A stretch of DNA of 64,000 nucleotides from CAIKMD01 sp963803265 (GTDB lineage: Bacteria; Pseudomonadota; Alphaproteobacteria; ATCC43930; CGMCC-115725). Positions 45,713 to 54,374 of the stretch are shown here, piece by piece; within the stretch, counting starts at the first letter, position 1; the number at the start of each line of letters is the position of its first letter. The position numbers and the translations under genes are program-made. The notes below the pieces were generated by a model. It had not been told where the DNA came from, made no database searches, and worked only from the letters and a program-made list of their open reading frames with translations. The stretch lies in contig CAWDLZ010000010.1 in the NCBI GenBank assembly GCA_963803265.1, forward strand, positions 1 through 64,000. The letters are read 5' to 3'.

Positions 45713-46847
45713 TCAATCGCCTCCCCAGACGTCGCGCGCGGCCTCTACGATGCGCGCGAGCTTCAGCCATTGCAAAGCGGCGGCGTCCTCGCTGCTGCGC
45801 GAAGCGCTGGTCGCGAAGCCGCAATGCGGGCCGAGGGCGAGCCGCTCGAGCGGGACATAGCGGGCGGCGTCGTCGATTCTACGCTTGCAGCTCGTCCACG
45901 GTCTCGAGGCGCGGCGCGCGCGAGGAAACGAGGCCGAGGACGACCGCCTTGCCCTGGGGCAAGAGCCGCAGCGGCTCGAAGCTTCCCGCGCGCGGCGTGT
46001 CGTATTCCAACAGATAGGTCGCGATATCGAGCCGGTTGAAGATCGCGTCGGCGATCGGATCGTAGCCGACATTGGCCTGCCAGCTCGGATCCTGGCTGCG
46101 GCAGATATGGAGGGCGATCCGCATGTCCTCTGGCGCGCCGGCAACGACGGCGTTGATCGCGTCGAGATAGACGCCGAGGAGATCGCTCCAATCGTCGCCG
46201 CGATCCTTGAGGAGCTGGCGCGCGCGCGCATCGCCTAGCTTCACCAGCGAGGTCTCGTCGATCTGGACGTAGCGGCATCCCGCCTCGTAGAGCGAGCGCA
46301 GCTCATCGTGATAAGCGGCGACGAGGTCCGACCAGAATTCGTCGAGGCTCGGATAGACTCGGGCGTCGATGTGGTCGCGCCCGGCGCGGTAATGGATGTA
46401 GGCGGGGCCGGGCAGGGTGATCTTGGGTGTCGCCTTGGCCACCGATTTCAGCAGCGCGAAATCCTCGGCGTTGCGCGGTCCGCGCCAGGCGATGCGGCCG
46501 ATCACGGCCGGGATGCGGCGCGCGGTGCGGTGGCCGTGCGTGTCGGATTTCCGCCAGCCCTCGGCCTCGGTCACCTCGACCTTGATGCCGGTGATTCCCG
46601 ATTCGGTGAAGGAGTCCGAATAGGTGAGGCGCCGGAACTCGCCGTCGGTGACGACGCCGAGCCCCGCTTCCTCCTGCTTGGCCACCATCGCGCGTATCGC
46701 CCTATCCTCGGCGTCGCGCAGCCGGGCGGCGTCGATCCGGCCGGCGGCGTGCTCGGCGCGCGCGGCGAGGAGCGCCGGCGGACGAACGAGGCTGCCGATG
46801 TGGTCGGCGCGGAAGGGCGGGTTGCGCCCGATCTCAGCGTTGGGCAT
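45713..46847 (-). CDS. MetE C-terminal-like methyltransferase (cobalamin-independent methionine synthase family), one frameshift
   Basis: About 378 residues, matching only the catalytic half of MetE. FRADHIGSLVRPPALL starts the barrel; zinc ligands are H and C in IALHICRS and the last Cys in GPHCGFATS, with YVQIDETSLVKL nearby. An extra base near 45889 places a false stop after ETVDELQA; the real chain continues RIDDAARYVPLERLALGPHC. Stand-alone proteins like this act on small methyl donors or in thiol transfer rather than methyl-folate. The start overlaps the peptidase stop by 14 bases. Confidence 0.85.
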
Positions 46848-48250
46848 CGGCGGCGAGCTTGCGCAGATCGAGATCGGATTGCGCGGCGAGATAGGCCATC
46901 GCGACCCAGGCGGCGCTGGCCTGGGCCAGCTCCTGCGGGTTGATCTTGTCGAAGGTGTCGTCGGCGGTATGGTGAAAGTCGAAATAATCGAGACCGTTCT
47001 GGCGCAGCGCGATCACCGGCACGCCAGCCGCGTGGAGGGGCACGATGTCGTCGCCGGAATTGAGCGCGGGCTCGTGCGCCAGGAAAATGCCGAGCGGCGT
47101 CAGCGTGTCGGCCAGGGTGCGGATAAAGCCGCTATCGGCCGCGCCCGGCGGCGCGAGGAAGGAATAAACCTTGCGCGCGCCGAAATCGGCTTCACCGGCG
47201 AGCGCGATATGCGGGATTTCGCCGGCATGCATCTTGGCATAGGCCGGGCCGCTGTAATTCATCTCCTCGCTGCCGAACAGCACCACCCGGAGGGTGCGCT
47301 TGGGGTGCGGCTTCAGCGCGGCGATGAGCTTGCCCGCCTCGGTGACGATCGCGTCGCCCGCGCCGTCGTCGGTGGCCCCGGTGCCGAGATCCCAGGAATC
47401 GAGATGTGCGCCGATGAGGACGATCTGGTCGGGCCGCTCGCTGCCCTTGACCTCGGCCTGCACCGTCCAGGATTGCGCGTTGGGATCGACGCTCGGCGTC
47501 AGGACCAGATGGAGCTTCACTGGGCCGAGGGCGGCGAGGCGCTCGAGCTGGTCGGCGTCAGGATTGCTCAATGCCGCGGCCGGAATCCGCGGCGCGTCCG
47601 CGGTATAATTGGTCGCGCCGGTATGGGCGAGGCGGTGGGTGTCGGTACCGAGCGAGCGGAGCAGGTAGCCTATGGCGCCGCGCTTTGCCGCCTCCGAGGG
47701 TCCCGCGCGGCGAATTGGATTGGCGGCGCCATAGCCCGCGCCGTCCATCACGCGCGTCATGCGCTCGGTGACGACCGCGATCTTGCCCGCGAGCGACCCC
47801 GGCGGCGCCGCCAGCAATTCGGAATAGGTCCGGAACAGCACGATCTCGGCGTCGATGCCGTCGGGCGGCGTCGCCACCGATCCGCCCAGCGCGGTGACGA
47901 CGAGCCGCTGCGGCGCGGGCGCGGTTACCTCGGCTTCCTCGCGCCCGCGCAGCCAGGCCACGATCGGAAAGCTTTCGCGCTCCACAGTGTCGAACCCCGC
48001 TGCCTTGAGCGCGTCCACGGCCCAAGCGGCGGCGCGAGCCTCGGGCTCGGTGCCGGCCAAGCGCTGGCCGATGGTGGTGGTGAGAGTTCTCATCGAAGCG
48101 ATAGCCCCAGTCATCTTTGAGCGCGGCGTCGCGCAGGCGCGCGGCGGTGACGGCATCGGAATCCTGCGCGCGCGCCGCGGGCGCCGCCGCCTCGAGCAGC
48201 AGCGCGAGCGCGCTCGCGGCGAGAAGGGGCGCGGCGATGATGCGGAACAT
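46834..48250 (-). CDS. Secreted M28-family metallopeptidase, one frameshift
   Basis: About 471 residues. A signal peptide (MFRIIAAPLLAASALALLLE, cleavage near AARAQ) is followed by a PA-type insert and an M28 catalytic domain: H and D in GAHLDSWDLGTGATDDGAG, the Glu pair in FGSEEMNYSG, the acid in AGEADFGARK, and the last His in FDFHHTADDTF. An extra base near 48090 separates the N-terminal 55 residues. AGGAGG lies 4 bases before the ATG. A di-zinc aminopeptidase or carboxypeptidase exported to the periplasm; first gene of a four-gene operon. Confidence 0.88.
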
Positions 48251-48396
48251 GGAACCTCCTCGAGCTTTCCCGAGCTTTGCGCCCGATCTTATGAGCAGGC
48301 GGGCGCGGCGTCATCTGTTTCGGCAGAAGGTCCGCGGCGGCGGCAAACCTGATAGGTGGCCGCGGCTTCGCGAAGGGCAAGGGAGCACGCGCCACG

Positions 48397-48791
48397 ATGG
48401 AAAGTCTCATCGAGATTGCGATCCAGGCCGGGGCGATGGAGACCTTCATCGCCCGTGCCGGCGAAGGCGGGCCGTTTCCGGCCGTGATCCTATACGTGGA
48501 TGTCTAGGGCGTACGCGGGGAGCTCTATAACATCGCGCGCGGAGCGCCGCGGGCGAGCTCTATCTCGGCTTCGGCGAGCTCGACCAATTCGCCCAGCCCC
48601 CGGTGGTCGAAACCGTGGCGAAGAGCGTGGACGGCCGAGCCTTCCGCTATCGCTGCGCGATCCACCGGCAAATCCAGCACGGCTACGCCTTGCCCGACCG
48701 CGACGTTTACGACAAGCAGGCGACCTTGCGCGACTGCGGGGCCGTCTACGCGATGTTCCATCGCCAGATTCCGCCGGGCTACGAGCGGTAA
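48397..48791 (+). pseudogene. Decayed dienelactone hydrolase gene
   Basis: The first 36 codons read MESLIEIAIQAGAMETFIAR, then GPFPAVILYVDV, the typical start of dienelactone hydrolases, and stop at TAG (48505-48507) where homologues have Trp (DxWGVREELYD). The sense continues GVRGELYNIAR. It then jumps, in another frame, to GELYLGFGELDQFA and IHRQIQHGYALPDRDVYDKQ, the family's C-terminus with its Asp and His. About 320 bases, including the Cys nucleophile region, are missing. Unlike the single indels elsewhere, deletion plus nonsense change indicates true decay. Confidence 0.75.
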
Positions 48792-48797
48792 CGGTTC

Positions 48798-49232
48798 CTA
48801 CGGCACGTATTGCGTGACGCCGGGAAGATTCTCGTTCGCGCCGCGCAATTCCACGACATTGCGGTCGGGATCGCGCACGAACACCGAAACCTCGCCTAGC
48901 GGTCCGAACGAAACCGGGCCTTGGGTGATGGCGATGGCGTTCGCCTTCAGCACTTCGATGGTGCGCGCCACCGATGCCACACGCAGCGCGACATGGGTGT
49001 AGCCCGCGTGCTTCACCGGCACGTCCATCAGGATGTTGGGCTCGTCCTCTTTGGCATTGAAGATCAGGTTGATCTCGATGCCGCGGCCATTGGTGATGAT
49101 CGCGACAGCGTCGAAATCGACGGTGTGGCGCAATTCGAATCCGAGAACCCGATAGAAGCCGAGCGCGCGATCGAGATCGCGCACGCGGATGCCGATATGA
49201 TCGACCTTTTCGATGGCGATGGCGCTTGTCAT
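48798..49232 (-). CDS. VOC-family protein (lactoylglutathione lyase-like)
   Basis: 144 residues, one glyoxalase-type VOC module: VDHIGIRVRDLDRALGFYRV (first His), GIEINLIFNA (Glu), AGYTHVALRVASVARTIEVL (second His), FVRDPDRNVVELRG (second Glu). A complete metal set suggests an active lyase, isomerase or fosfomycin-resistance-like enzyme. ATG at 49232 fits the module start better than the upstream TTG/ATG choices. Divergent from cysH across an AT-rich gap. Confidence 0.87.
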   Translation of the reverse strand: MTSAIAIEKVDHIGIRVRDLDRALGFYRVLGFELRHTVDFDAVAIITNGRGIEINLIFNAKEDEPNILMDVPVKHAGYTHVALRVASVARTIEVLKANAIAITQGPVSFGPLGEVSVFVRDPDRNVVELRGANENLPGVTQYVP

Positions 49233-49250
49233 GCCGCGCATCCTAGCGCA

Positions 49251-49280
49251 AACAACAAACAACAGATATTTTTTGTTGTT
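49251..49280. promoter_or_regulatory. AT-rich 9-bp inverted repeat upstream of cysHDN
   Basis: AACAACAAA (49251-49259) and TTTGTTGTT (49272-49280) are perfect inverted repeats 12 bases apart, in the 119-bp gap between a VOC gene and cysH. The surrounding 60 bases are AT-rich in an otherwise GC-rich window, so this is the likely control region of the sulfate-assimilation operon. A LysR-type regulator such as CysB/Cbl is a reasonable guess, without a matching consensus. Confidence 0.45.
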
Positions 49281-49351
49281 ATTGTGCTATTTACATTAAA
49301 GTCTCGTGAGCTATGCTGTAGCACGATACAGGGCTGTTATTCAGGCGATTC

Positions 49352-50038
49352 ATGGACGCAAGGGTGCAACCAACGTTGGCGCTGCTGCGCGAGGCCGCGG
49401 CGGACTACTCGCCCGCGGTTCTGGCCTCGAGCCTCGGGCCCGAGGATATGGTGCTGCTCGATCTTATCGACCGCAACGCGCTGCCGATCGGGGTCTTCAC
49501 CTTGGATACCGGCCGGTTGCCGGGCGAGACCTACGATCTGCTGCAACTCGCGCGCCAGCGCTACCGCACGGCCATAGCGGTGTTCTTGCCCGATGGCGAA
49601 GGCGTCGAGGCCTATGTCGCGGCGCACGGCCCCAACGGATTTTACGATAGCGTAGCACTTCGCCAGGAATGCTGCGCCATCCGCAAGGTGAAGCCGCTCA
49701 AACGCGCGCTCAGCGGCAAGCGCGCCTGGATCACCGGCTTGCGCCGCGACCAATCGAAGAGCCGAGCCGCCACCCCGGCCAAGGAATGGGATGCCGAACA
49801 CCAGCTCCATAAGTTCAATCCGCTGGCGGAATGGCCCGAGGCCGAAATCTGGTCCTACATCAAGCGCCACGAGGTGCCGGTGAACGCGCTCCACGCCAAG
49901 GGCTACCCAAGCATCGGCTGCGCGCCCTGCACCCGCGCGGTAGCAATCGGCGAGGACGCCCGTGCCGGGCGGTGGTGGTGGGAAAGCCCCGAATTCAACG
50001 AATGCGGATTGCATCCGCGGCAGGCATCGCGTGGATAG
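49352..50038 (+). CDS. cysH: Adenylyl-sulfate (APS) reductase, [4Fe-4S] type
   Basis: 228-residue enzyme of the CysH family reducing APS to sulfite with thioredoxin. The iron-sulfur ligands C107-C108 (ECCAIRKVKPL) and C190/C193 (GCAPC) show it is the bacterial/plant APS type, not the cluster-free PAPS enzyme. The catalytic Cys is C218 in NECGLH. TLDTGRLPGETYDL and GLRRDQSKSR form the nucleotide site. First gene of cysH-cysD-cysN; no cysC kinase is present, which agrees with the use of APS. Confidence 0.94.
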   Translation: MDARVQPTLALLREAAADYSPAVLASSLGPEDMVLLDLIDRNALPIGVFTLDTGRLPGETYDLLQLARQRYRTAIAVFLPDGEGVEAYVAAHGPNGFYDSVALRQECCAIRKVKPLKRALSGKRAWITGLRRDQSKSRAATPAKEWDAEHQLHKFNPLAEWPEAEIWSYIKRHEVPVNALHAKGYPSIGCAPCTRAVAIGEDARAGRWWWESPEFNECGLHPRQASRG

Positions 50039-50966
50039 CTCGGACTTTCCGCCGGCCCCGCCGGCGCTTGACGCCGCGCGCTATCTCGACGATCTCGAGA
50101 GCGAGGCGATCTTCATCCTGCGCGAGGCGGCGGCGGAGTTCGCCAATCCGGCGCTGCTGTTCTCGGGCGGCAAGGATTCGACGGTGCTGCTGCGCCTCGC
50201 CGAGAAGGCGTTTCGGCCGGCCAAGCTGCCGTTTCCGCTCCTCCACATCGATACCGGCCATAATTTTCCCGAGGTGATCGCGTTCCGCGACTGCATCGTG
50301 GCCCTTTTGGGCGAACGCTTGATCGTGCGCCATGTCCAAGATTCGATCGACCGCGGGCGCGTGCGTTTGAAGAGCGCCGATCAGAGCCGCAACGCGCTGC
50401 AAACCGTGACGCTGCTCGACGCCATCGCCGAGTTCGAGTTCGATGCCTTGATCGGCGGCGCCCGGCGCGACGAAGAGAAGTCGCGCGCGAAAGAGCGCGT
50501 CTTCTCGTTCCGCAATTCCTTCGGCCAGTGGGACCCGCGCCATCAGCGGCCGGAATTGTGGAGCCTCTATAACGGGCGATTCGACCGCGGCGAGCAGATG
50601 CGCGTCTTTCCCTTGAGCAATTGGACCGAGCTCGATGTCTGGCGCTACATCGCGCGGGAGCGCCTCGAGCTGCCCGCCCTCTATTACGCGCATCTGCGCG
50701 CCGTGGCGGTGCGCGGCGACATCCTGCTGCCAGTCGCGGACACGGTTCCCCTGCGCGACGACGATTCCGTCGAGATGCGCAGCGTGCGCTTCCGCACCGT
50801 GGGCGATATCTCCTGCACCCTTCCGGTCGAATCGGACGCCGCCACGGTCGAGGACATCATCGCCGAGACGCTCATGGCGCAGTTGAGCGAGCGCGGCGCA
50901 ACAAGGCTCGACGACCAGACCTCGGACGCCTCGATGGAAGAGCGCAAGCGCGCCGGGTATTTCTGA
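50031..50966 (+). CDS. cysD: Sulfate adenylyltransferase subunit 2
   Basis: 311-residue PP-loop ATP-sulfurylase small subunit making APS from ATP and sulfate. The SGGKDSTVLLRLAEKAF loop, LHIDTGHNFPEVIAFRD, GGARRDEEKSRAKERVFSFR and the C-terminal ERKRAGYF are all typical. The start is the GTG at 50031 overlapping the end of cysH by 8 bases; an in-frame ATG at 49962 lies too far inside cysH. Confidence 0.94.
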   Translation: MDSSDFPPAPPALDAARYLDDLESEAIFILREAAAEFANPALLFSGGKDSTVLLRLAEKAFRPAKLPFPLLHIDTGHNFPEVIAFRDCIVALLGERLIVRHVQDSIDRGRVRLKSADQSRNALQTVTLLDAIAEFEFDALIGGARRDEEKSRAKERVFSFRNSFGQWDPRHQRPELWSLYNGRFDRGEQMRVFPLSNWTELDVWRYIARERLELPALYYAHLRAVAVRGDILLPVADTVPLRDDDSVEMRSVRFRTVGDISCTLPVESDAATVEDIIAETLMAQLSERGATRLDDQTSDASMEERKRAGYF

Positions 50967-52285
50967 TGGCGCGCAACGGCTGCGAAACAGATTCCGGCCT
51001 CTTGCGCTTCACCACCGCGGGCAGCGTCGATGACGGCAAGAGCTCGCTGATCGGGCGGCTCCTCTACGACGCCAAGGCGGTGCCGAGCGACCGGATCGCG
51101 GCGCTCGAGCGCATCGCCCGGCGCAAGGGCGAGAGCGAGATCGATCTGTCGCTGCTGATGGATGGCCTCACCGCCGAACGCGAGCAGGGCATCACCATCG
51201 ACGTGGCTTACAATTATTTTTCGACGCCGCGGCGTAAATTCATCATCGCCGACACGCCCGGCCACGAGCAATACACACGCAACATGGTGACGGGCGCCAG
51301 CACCGCCGACGCCGCCGTGATCCTGGTCGATGCGCGTCGCGGGCCGACCGAGCAAACGAGGCGCCACCTCTATCTCAGCCATCTCCTCGGCGTGCCGCAT
51401 CTCATTGTCGCCGCGAACAAGATGGACCTGGTCGGGTTCGACGAGCGCGCCTACGCGGCGATCGCCTCGTCGCTCCAGGACTTGGCCGCGCGCATTGGCG
51501 CGAGCCCTCTCCATCTCGTGCCGATCTCGGCGAAATACGGCGACAATGTCGTTGAAGCCAGCAAGCGCATGGCCTGGTACACCGGCAAGCCGCTCTTGGC
51601 CCTCCTCGAGACCTTGCCGGTGGCCATCCGCGCGCATCGGGCGCCGTTCCGCTTCCCGGTGCAATATGTCAGCCGGATCGCGACGCAAGCGGGCGGCCTC
51701 AGCCGCCGCTATCTCGGCCGCGTCGAATCCGGCCGCGTGCGGGTGGGCGACGAAATCGAGGTGATGCCATCGGGAAGCATCACGCGCGTGCGCGCGATTT
51801 CGACGTTCGACGGTCCCTTGACCGTGGCCGAAGCGCCCAAATCCATCGCGATCGAGGTCGATCACGATCTCGACATCGCGCGCGGCGATTTGCTCGCGCC
51901 CGCGCTTCTGGCCCCGCGCGTAGCCATGCGGGTTGACGCGATGCTGTGCTGGTTTTCCGACGAGGCCTTCACCGGCGCTGGGCGCTATTTGATCAAGTGC
52001 GGCACGCGTCTCGTTGCGGCCCGCATCGCGCAAATCCGCCACCGGCTCGACATCGCGACCCTCGCGACCGAGCCTCTACCCGAAACCTTGAAGCGCAACG
52101 ACATCGCGCTGGTCGCGGTCGAGCTGGCCGCGCCGCTCGCCTTCGATTGCTATGACGACAACCGCGCGACCGGCGCCTTCATCGTCATCGACGCCGATAG
52201 CAATGCGACCGTCGCCGCGGGGATGATCCGGCGCGACGACGGCGATTTGGCAAGCGGCGAAGCCGCATTCGATCCCGGGCTCTGA
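50966..52285 (+). CDS. cysN: Sulfate adenylyltransferase subunit 1 (GTPase)
   Basis: 439-residue elongation-factor-like GTPase that drives CysD. G1 GSVDDGKSSLIGRLLYD, G2 within AEREQGITIDVAYNYFSTP, G3 DTPGHEQYTRN, G4 NKMDL, then two beta-barrel domains. It ends at the EF-Tu-like domain III, with no fused CysC kinase. TGATG overlap with cysD. A 223-bp gap follows, holding the FNR-type box of the next operon. Confidence 0.95.
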   Translation: MARNGCETDSGLLRFTTAGSVDDGKSSLIGRLLYDAKAVPSDRIAALERIARRKGESEIDLSLLMDGLTAEREQGITIDVAYNYFSTPRRKFIIADTPGHEQYTRNMVTGASTADAAVILVDARRGPTEQTRRHLYLSHLLGVPHLIVAANKMDLVGFDERAYAAIASSLQDLAARIGASPLHLVPISAKYGDNVVEASKRMAWYTGKPLLALLETLPVAIRAHRAPFRFPVQYVSRIATQAGGLSRRYLGRVESGRVRVGDEIEVMPSGSITRVRAISTFDGPLTVAEAPKSIAIEVDHDLDIARGDLLAPALLAPRVAMRVDAMLCWFSDEAFTGAGRYLIKCGTRLVAARIAQIRHRLDIATLATEPLPETLKRNDIALVAVELAAPLAFDCYDDNRATGAFIVIDADSNATVAAGMIRRDDGDLASGEAAFDPGL

Positions 52286-52351
52286 GGGGGCGGCGCGACG
52301 CGGCCCGCGACCCGTCAAACCGGGCGACAGGAAGCGTGGCGGTCAGCGATC

Positions 52352-52393
52352 TTGATCTGCGTCAATGCCCGCACTGCAACAAAGGTTCATAAA
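52352..52393 (+). promoter_or_regulatory. FNR/FixK-type box and -10 element before the exporter operon
   Basis: TTGATCTGCGTCAA (52352-52365) fits the FNR/FixK consensus TTGA-N6-TCAA perfectly and TTGAT-N4-ATCAA with one change. A -10-like CATAAA at 52388-52393 would start transcription near 52400. That places the box centre about 41.5 bp upstream, the class II activator position. No -35 is needed in such promoters and none is seen. The rest of the gap 52286-52508 has no gene. Low-oxygen activation of the next four or more genes is predicted. Confidence 0.6.
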
Positions 52394-52508
52394 AACATGC
52401 CGTGGGCGCGGCCAATGATGCGGAATGCACGGCGCTTTTGCTTTTCGCTGACGCCGGCGAGCACTCCGGACGTTGCTCCACCGTCGGATGCCGGGCAGGA
52501 ACTTGTTT

Positions 52509-53672
52509 ATGCCGCGACTGAGCCTAGAGGGTCCGACGCCGGGAATTCTGAAACTCGGCTATAAGCTCTTGGTCAACGACCGGCCGAAATTTTTCGCGCT
52601 CATCGTCGGCATTACCTTCGCCGTCTTCCTCATGATCGAGATGACGTCGCTCTTTTCCGGGGCGATGTTCCGCGCCTCGGCTACCGTCATCAATATCGGC
52701 GCCAAGATCTGGGTGATGGACCCGGCGGTCCAGACCGTCGCCAACACGATCCCGCTGCCGGATTTCGTCCTCGACGAGGTGCGCAGCATCCCGGGCGTGA
52801 AATTTGCCGTGCCGCTCTATTCCGGCGGCACGCTCGTCAAGCTGGGAGACGGGACCTATCAATCGGTCAACATCGTGGGGCTCGACGATACCAGCCTCTA
52901 TGGCCGGCCCACGCTGATCGAAGGAAAAATCAACGACATTTTCGCCGAAAGCGGGTTCTTCGTGGTCAAGGACGCCGAATTCTCCAAGATGGAAAATCCG
53001 ACGATCGGCACCGAGTTCGAGCTCAACGACCATCGCGGCAAGATCGTCGGCATTGCGCAGGTGGCCACGAGCGGGTTGTTCGGCGTGCCCACCCTTTACA
53101 CTACCTTCAATCGAGCGCGCGAATACATCCCCACCGCGCGGTACACGACTTCCTATGTTCTCGTCGAACCGAAGACCGCCGACGATGTCGCCTCGATCGA
53201 GCGCCAGGTCGCGGCGATGGGATATCTCGCCCTCACTAAGGACGAGTTCATGCAGAGAATTGCCACCTTCTATACCTATCAAACCGGGTTCGGCATCAAC
53301 ATTCTCCTGATGACTGCGATCAGCTTCATCGTCGGGCTGTCGATCTCGGGCCAGACCTACTACACCTTCATCCTCGAGAATCTCGAGAAGTTCGGCGCCT
53401 TGAAGGCGATCGGCGCCAAGGGCCGCGAGCTCGTCTACATGATCCTGTTCCAGGCGGCCTTCACCGCCTTGACCGGCCTCGGGCTCGGAATCGGTCTATG
53501 CGCCGGCTCCATATGGCTCGCCCAGCTCTATCTGCCGAGCTACGCCGCCAAGATCACCTTTCCCGATATCGGCCTTGCCTTCTTCATGGTCGTGATCATC
53601 GCGGCGGCCTCGGGCTATGCCGGCATCCGCAAGGTGCTGACGATCGAACCGTTCGACATTTTCCGGGGCTGA
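52509..53672 (+). CDS. ABC transporter permease (DevC/FtsX-like)
   Basis: 387-residue permease. The first helix is FFALIVGITFAVFLMIEMTS, then a MacB/periplasmic core of some 220 residues (WVMDPAVQTVANTIPLPDFV), and three C-terminal helices (INILLMTAISFIVGLSISGQ, YMILFQAAFTALTGLGLGIG, ITFPDIGLAFFMVVIIAAAS). This is the type VII (MacB/DevC) architecture for tripartite export. ATG at 52509 is used. It forms an operon with ATPase, fusion protein and outer-membrane channel. Confidence 0.88.
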   Translation: MPRLSLEGPTPGILKLGYKLLVNDRPKFFALIVGITFAVFLMIEMTSLFSGAMFRASATVINIGAKIWVMDPAVQTVANTIPLPDFVLDEVRSIPGVKFAVPLYSGGTLVKLGDGTYQSVNIVGLDDTSLYGRPTLIEGKINDIFAESGFFVVKDAEFSKMENPTIGTEFELNDHRGKIVGIAQVATSGLFGVPTLYTTFNRAREYIPTARYTTSYVLVEPKTADDVASIERQVAAMGYLALTKDEFMQRIATFYTYQTGFGINILLMTAISFIVGLSISGQTYYTFILENLEKFGALKAIGAKGRELVYMILFQAAFTALTGLGLGIGLCAGSIWLAQLYLPSYAAKITFPDIGLAFFMVVIIAAASGYAGIRKVLTIEPFDIFRG

Positions 53673-53674
53673 TC

Positions 53675-54374
53675 ATGGCCGCGGTGGCGATCCAGGCGAT
53701 TTCTCTCAACAAGTGGTTCGGCGAGGGCGAGACGGGAACCCACGCGGTGAAGGATTGCAATCTCCAGGCGAATTTCGGCGAATTGCTCTACATCGTCGGT
53801 CCATCGGGCAGCGGCAAGACGACGCTCCTCAGCATGATCTCGGGCATCCTCCGACCCAGCTCGGGCACCGTCACGGTCGAAGGGAAGGATATTTGGACCC
53901 TGCCGAACGACGAGCTCGCCGATTTCCGTCTGAACAGGATCGGTTTCGTATTTCAGGATTATCACCTCTTCCCGCGTCTTAGCACGGCCGAGAACGTCGC
54001 GATCCCGCTCATCTTGCGCAAGCGGGACTGGAATGCCGCGATCCAAGACGCATTGCAGAATCTCGAGATCGTCGGGCTCAAGAATCGGGCGGGCCTGTTG
54101 CCGGTGAAACTGAGCGACCGGCGAGCAACAGCGCGTGGCGATCGCGCGCGCCATCGTGGGGCGTCCCGATATTTTGATCTTCGACGAACCCACCGCGTCG
54201 CTCGACGGCGACACGGGGCACGCCATCCTTCAATTCGTCAAGACCAACATCCTCAGCGAAAAGCGGTGCATCGTCGTCGTCACGCATGACGACCGCATTC
54301 TCCCGTTCGCGGATCGCATCATCAGAATGGAGGACGGGAGACTCGCTTCTTTCGTGCAAGGAGAAAACGCGTGA
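53675..54374 (+). CDS. ABC transporter ATPase (DevA/MacB-like), frameshift in the signature motif
   Basis: About 232 residues: Walker A GPSGSGKTT, Q-loop GFVFQDYHLFPRLS, Walker B ILIFDEPTASLDG, H-loop VVVTHDD. Between them the signature should be LSGGEQQR; the bases read as LSD then a shift to GEQQRVAIARAI, one base too many near 54115-54119 and one Gly codon altered. With the base removed, the reading is otherwise complete. Pairs with the DevC-like permease. Confidence 0.86.
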
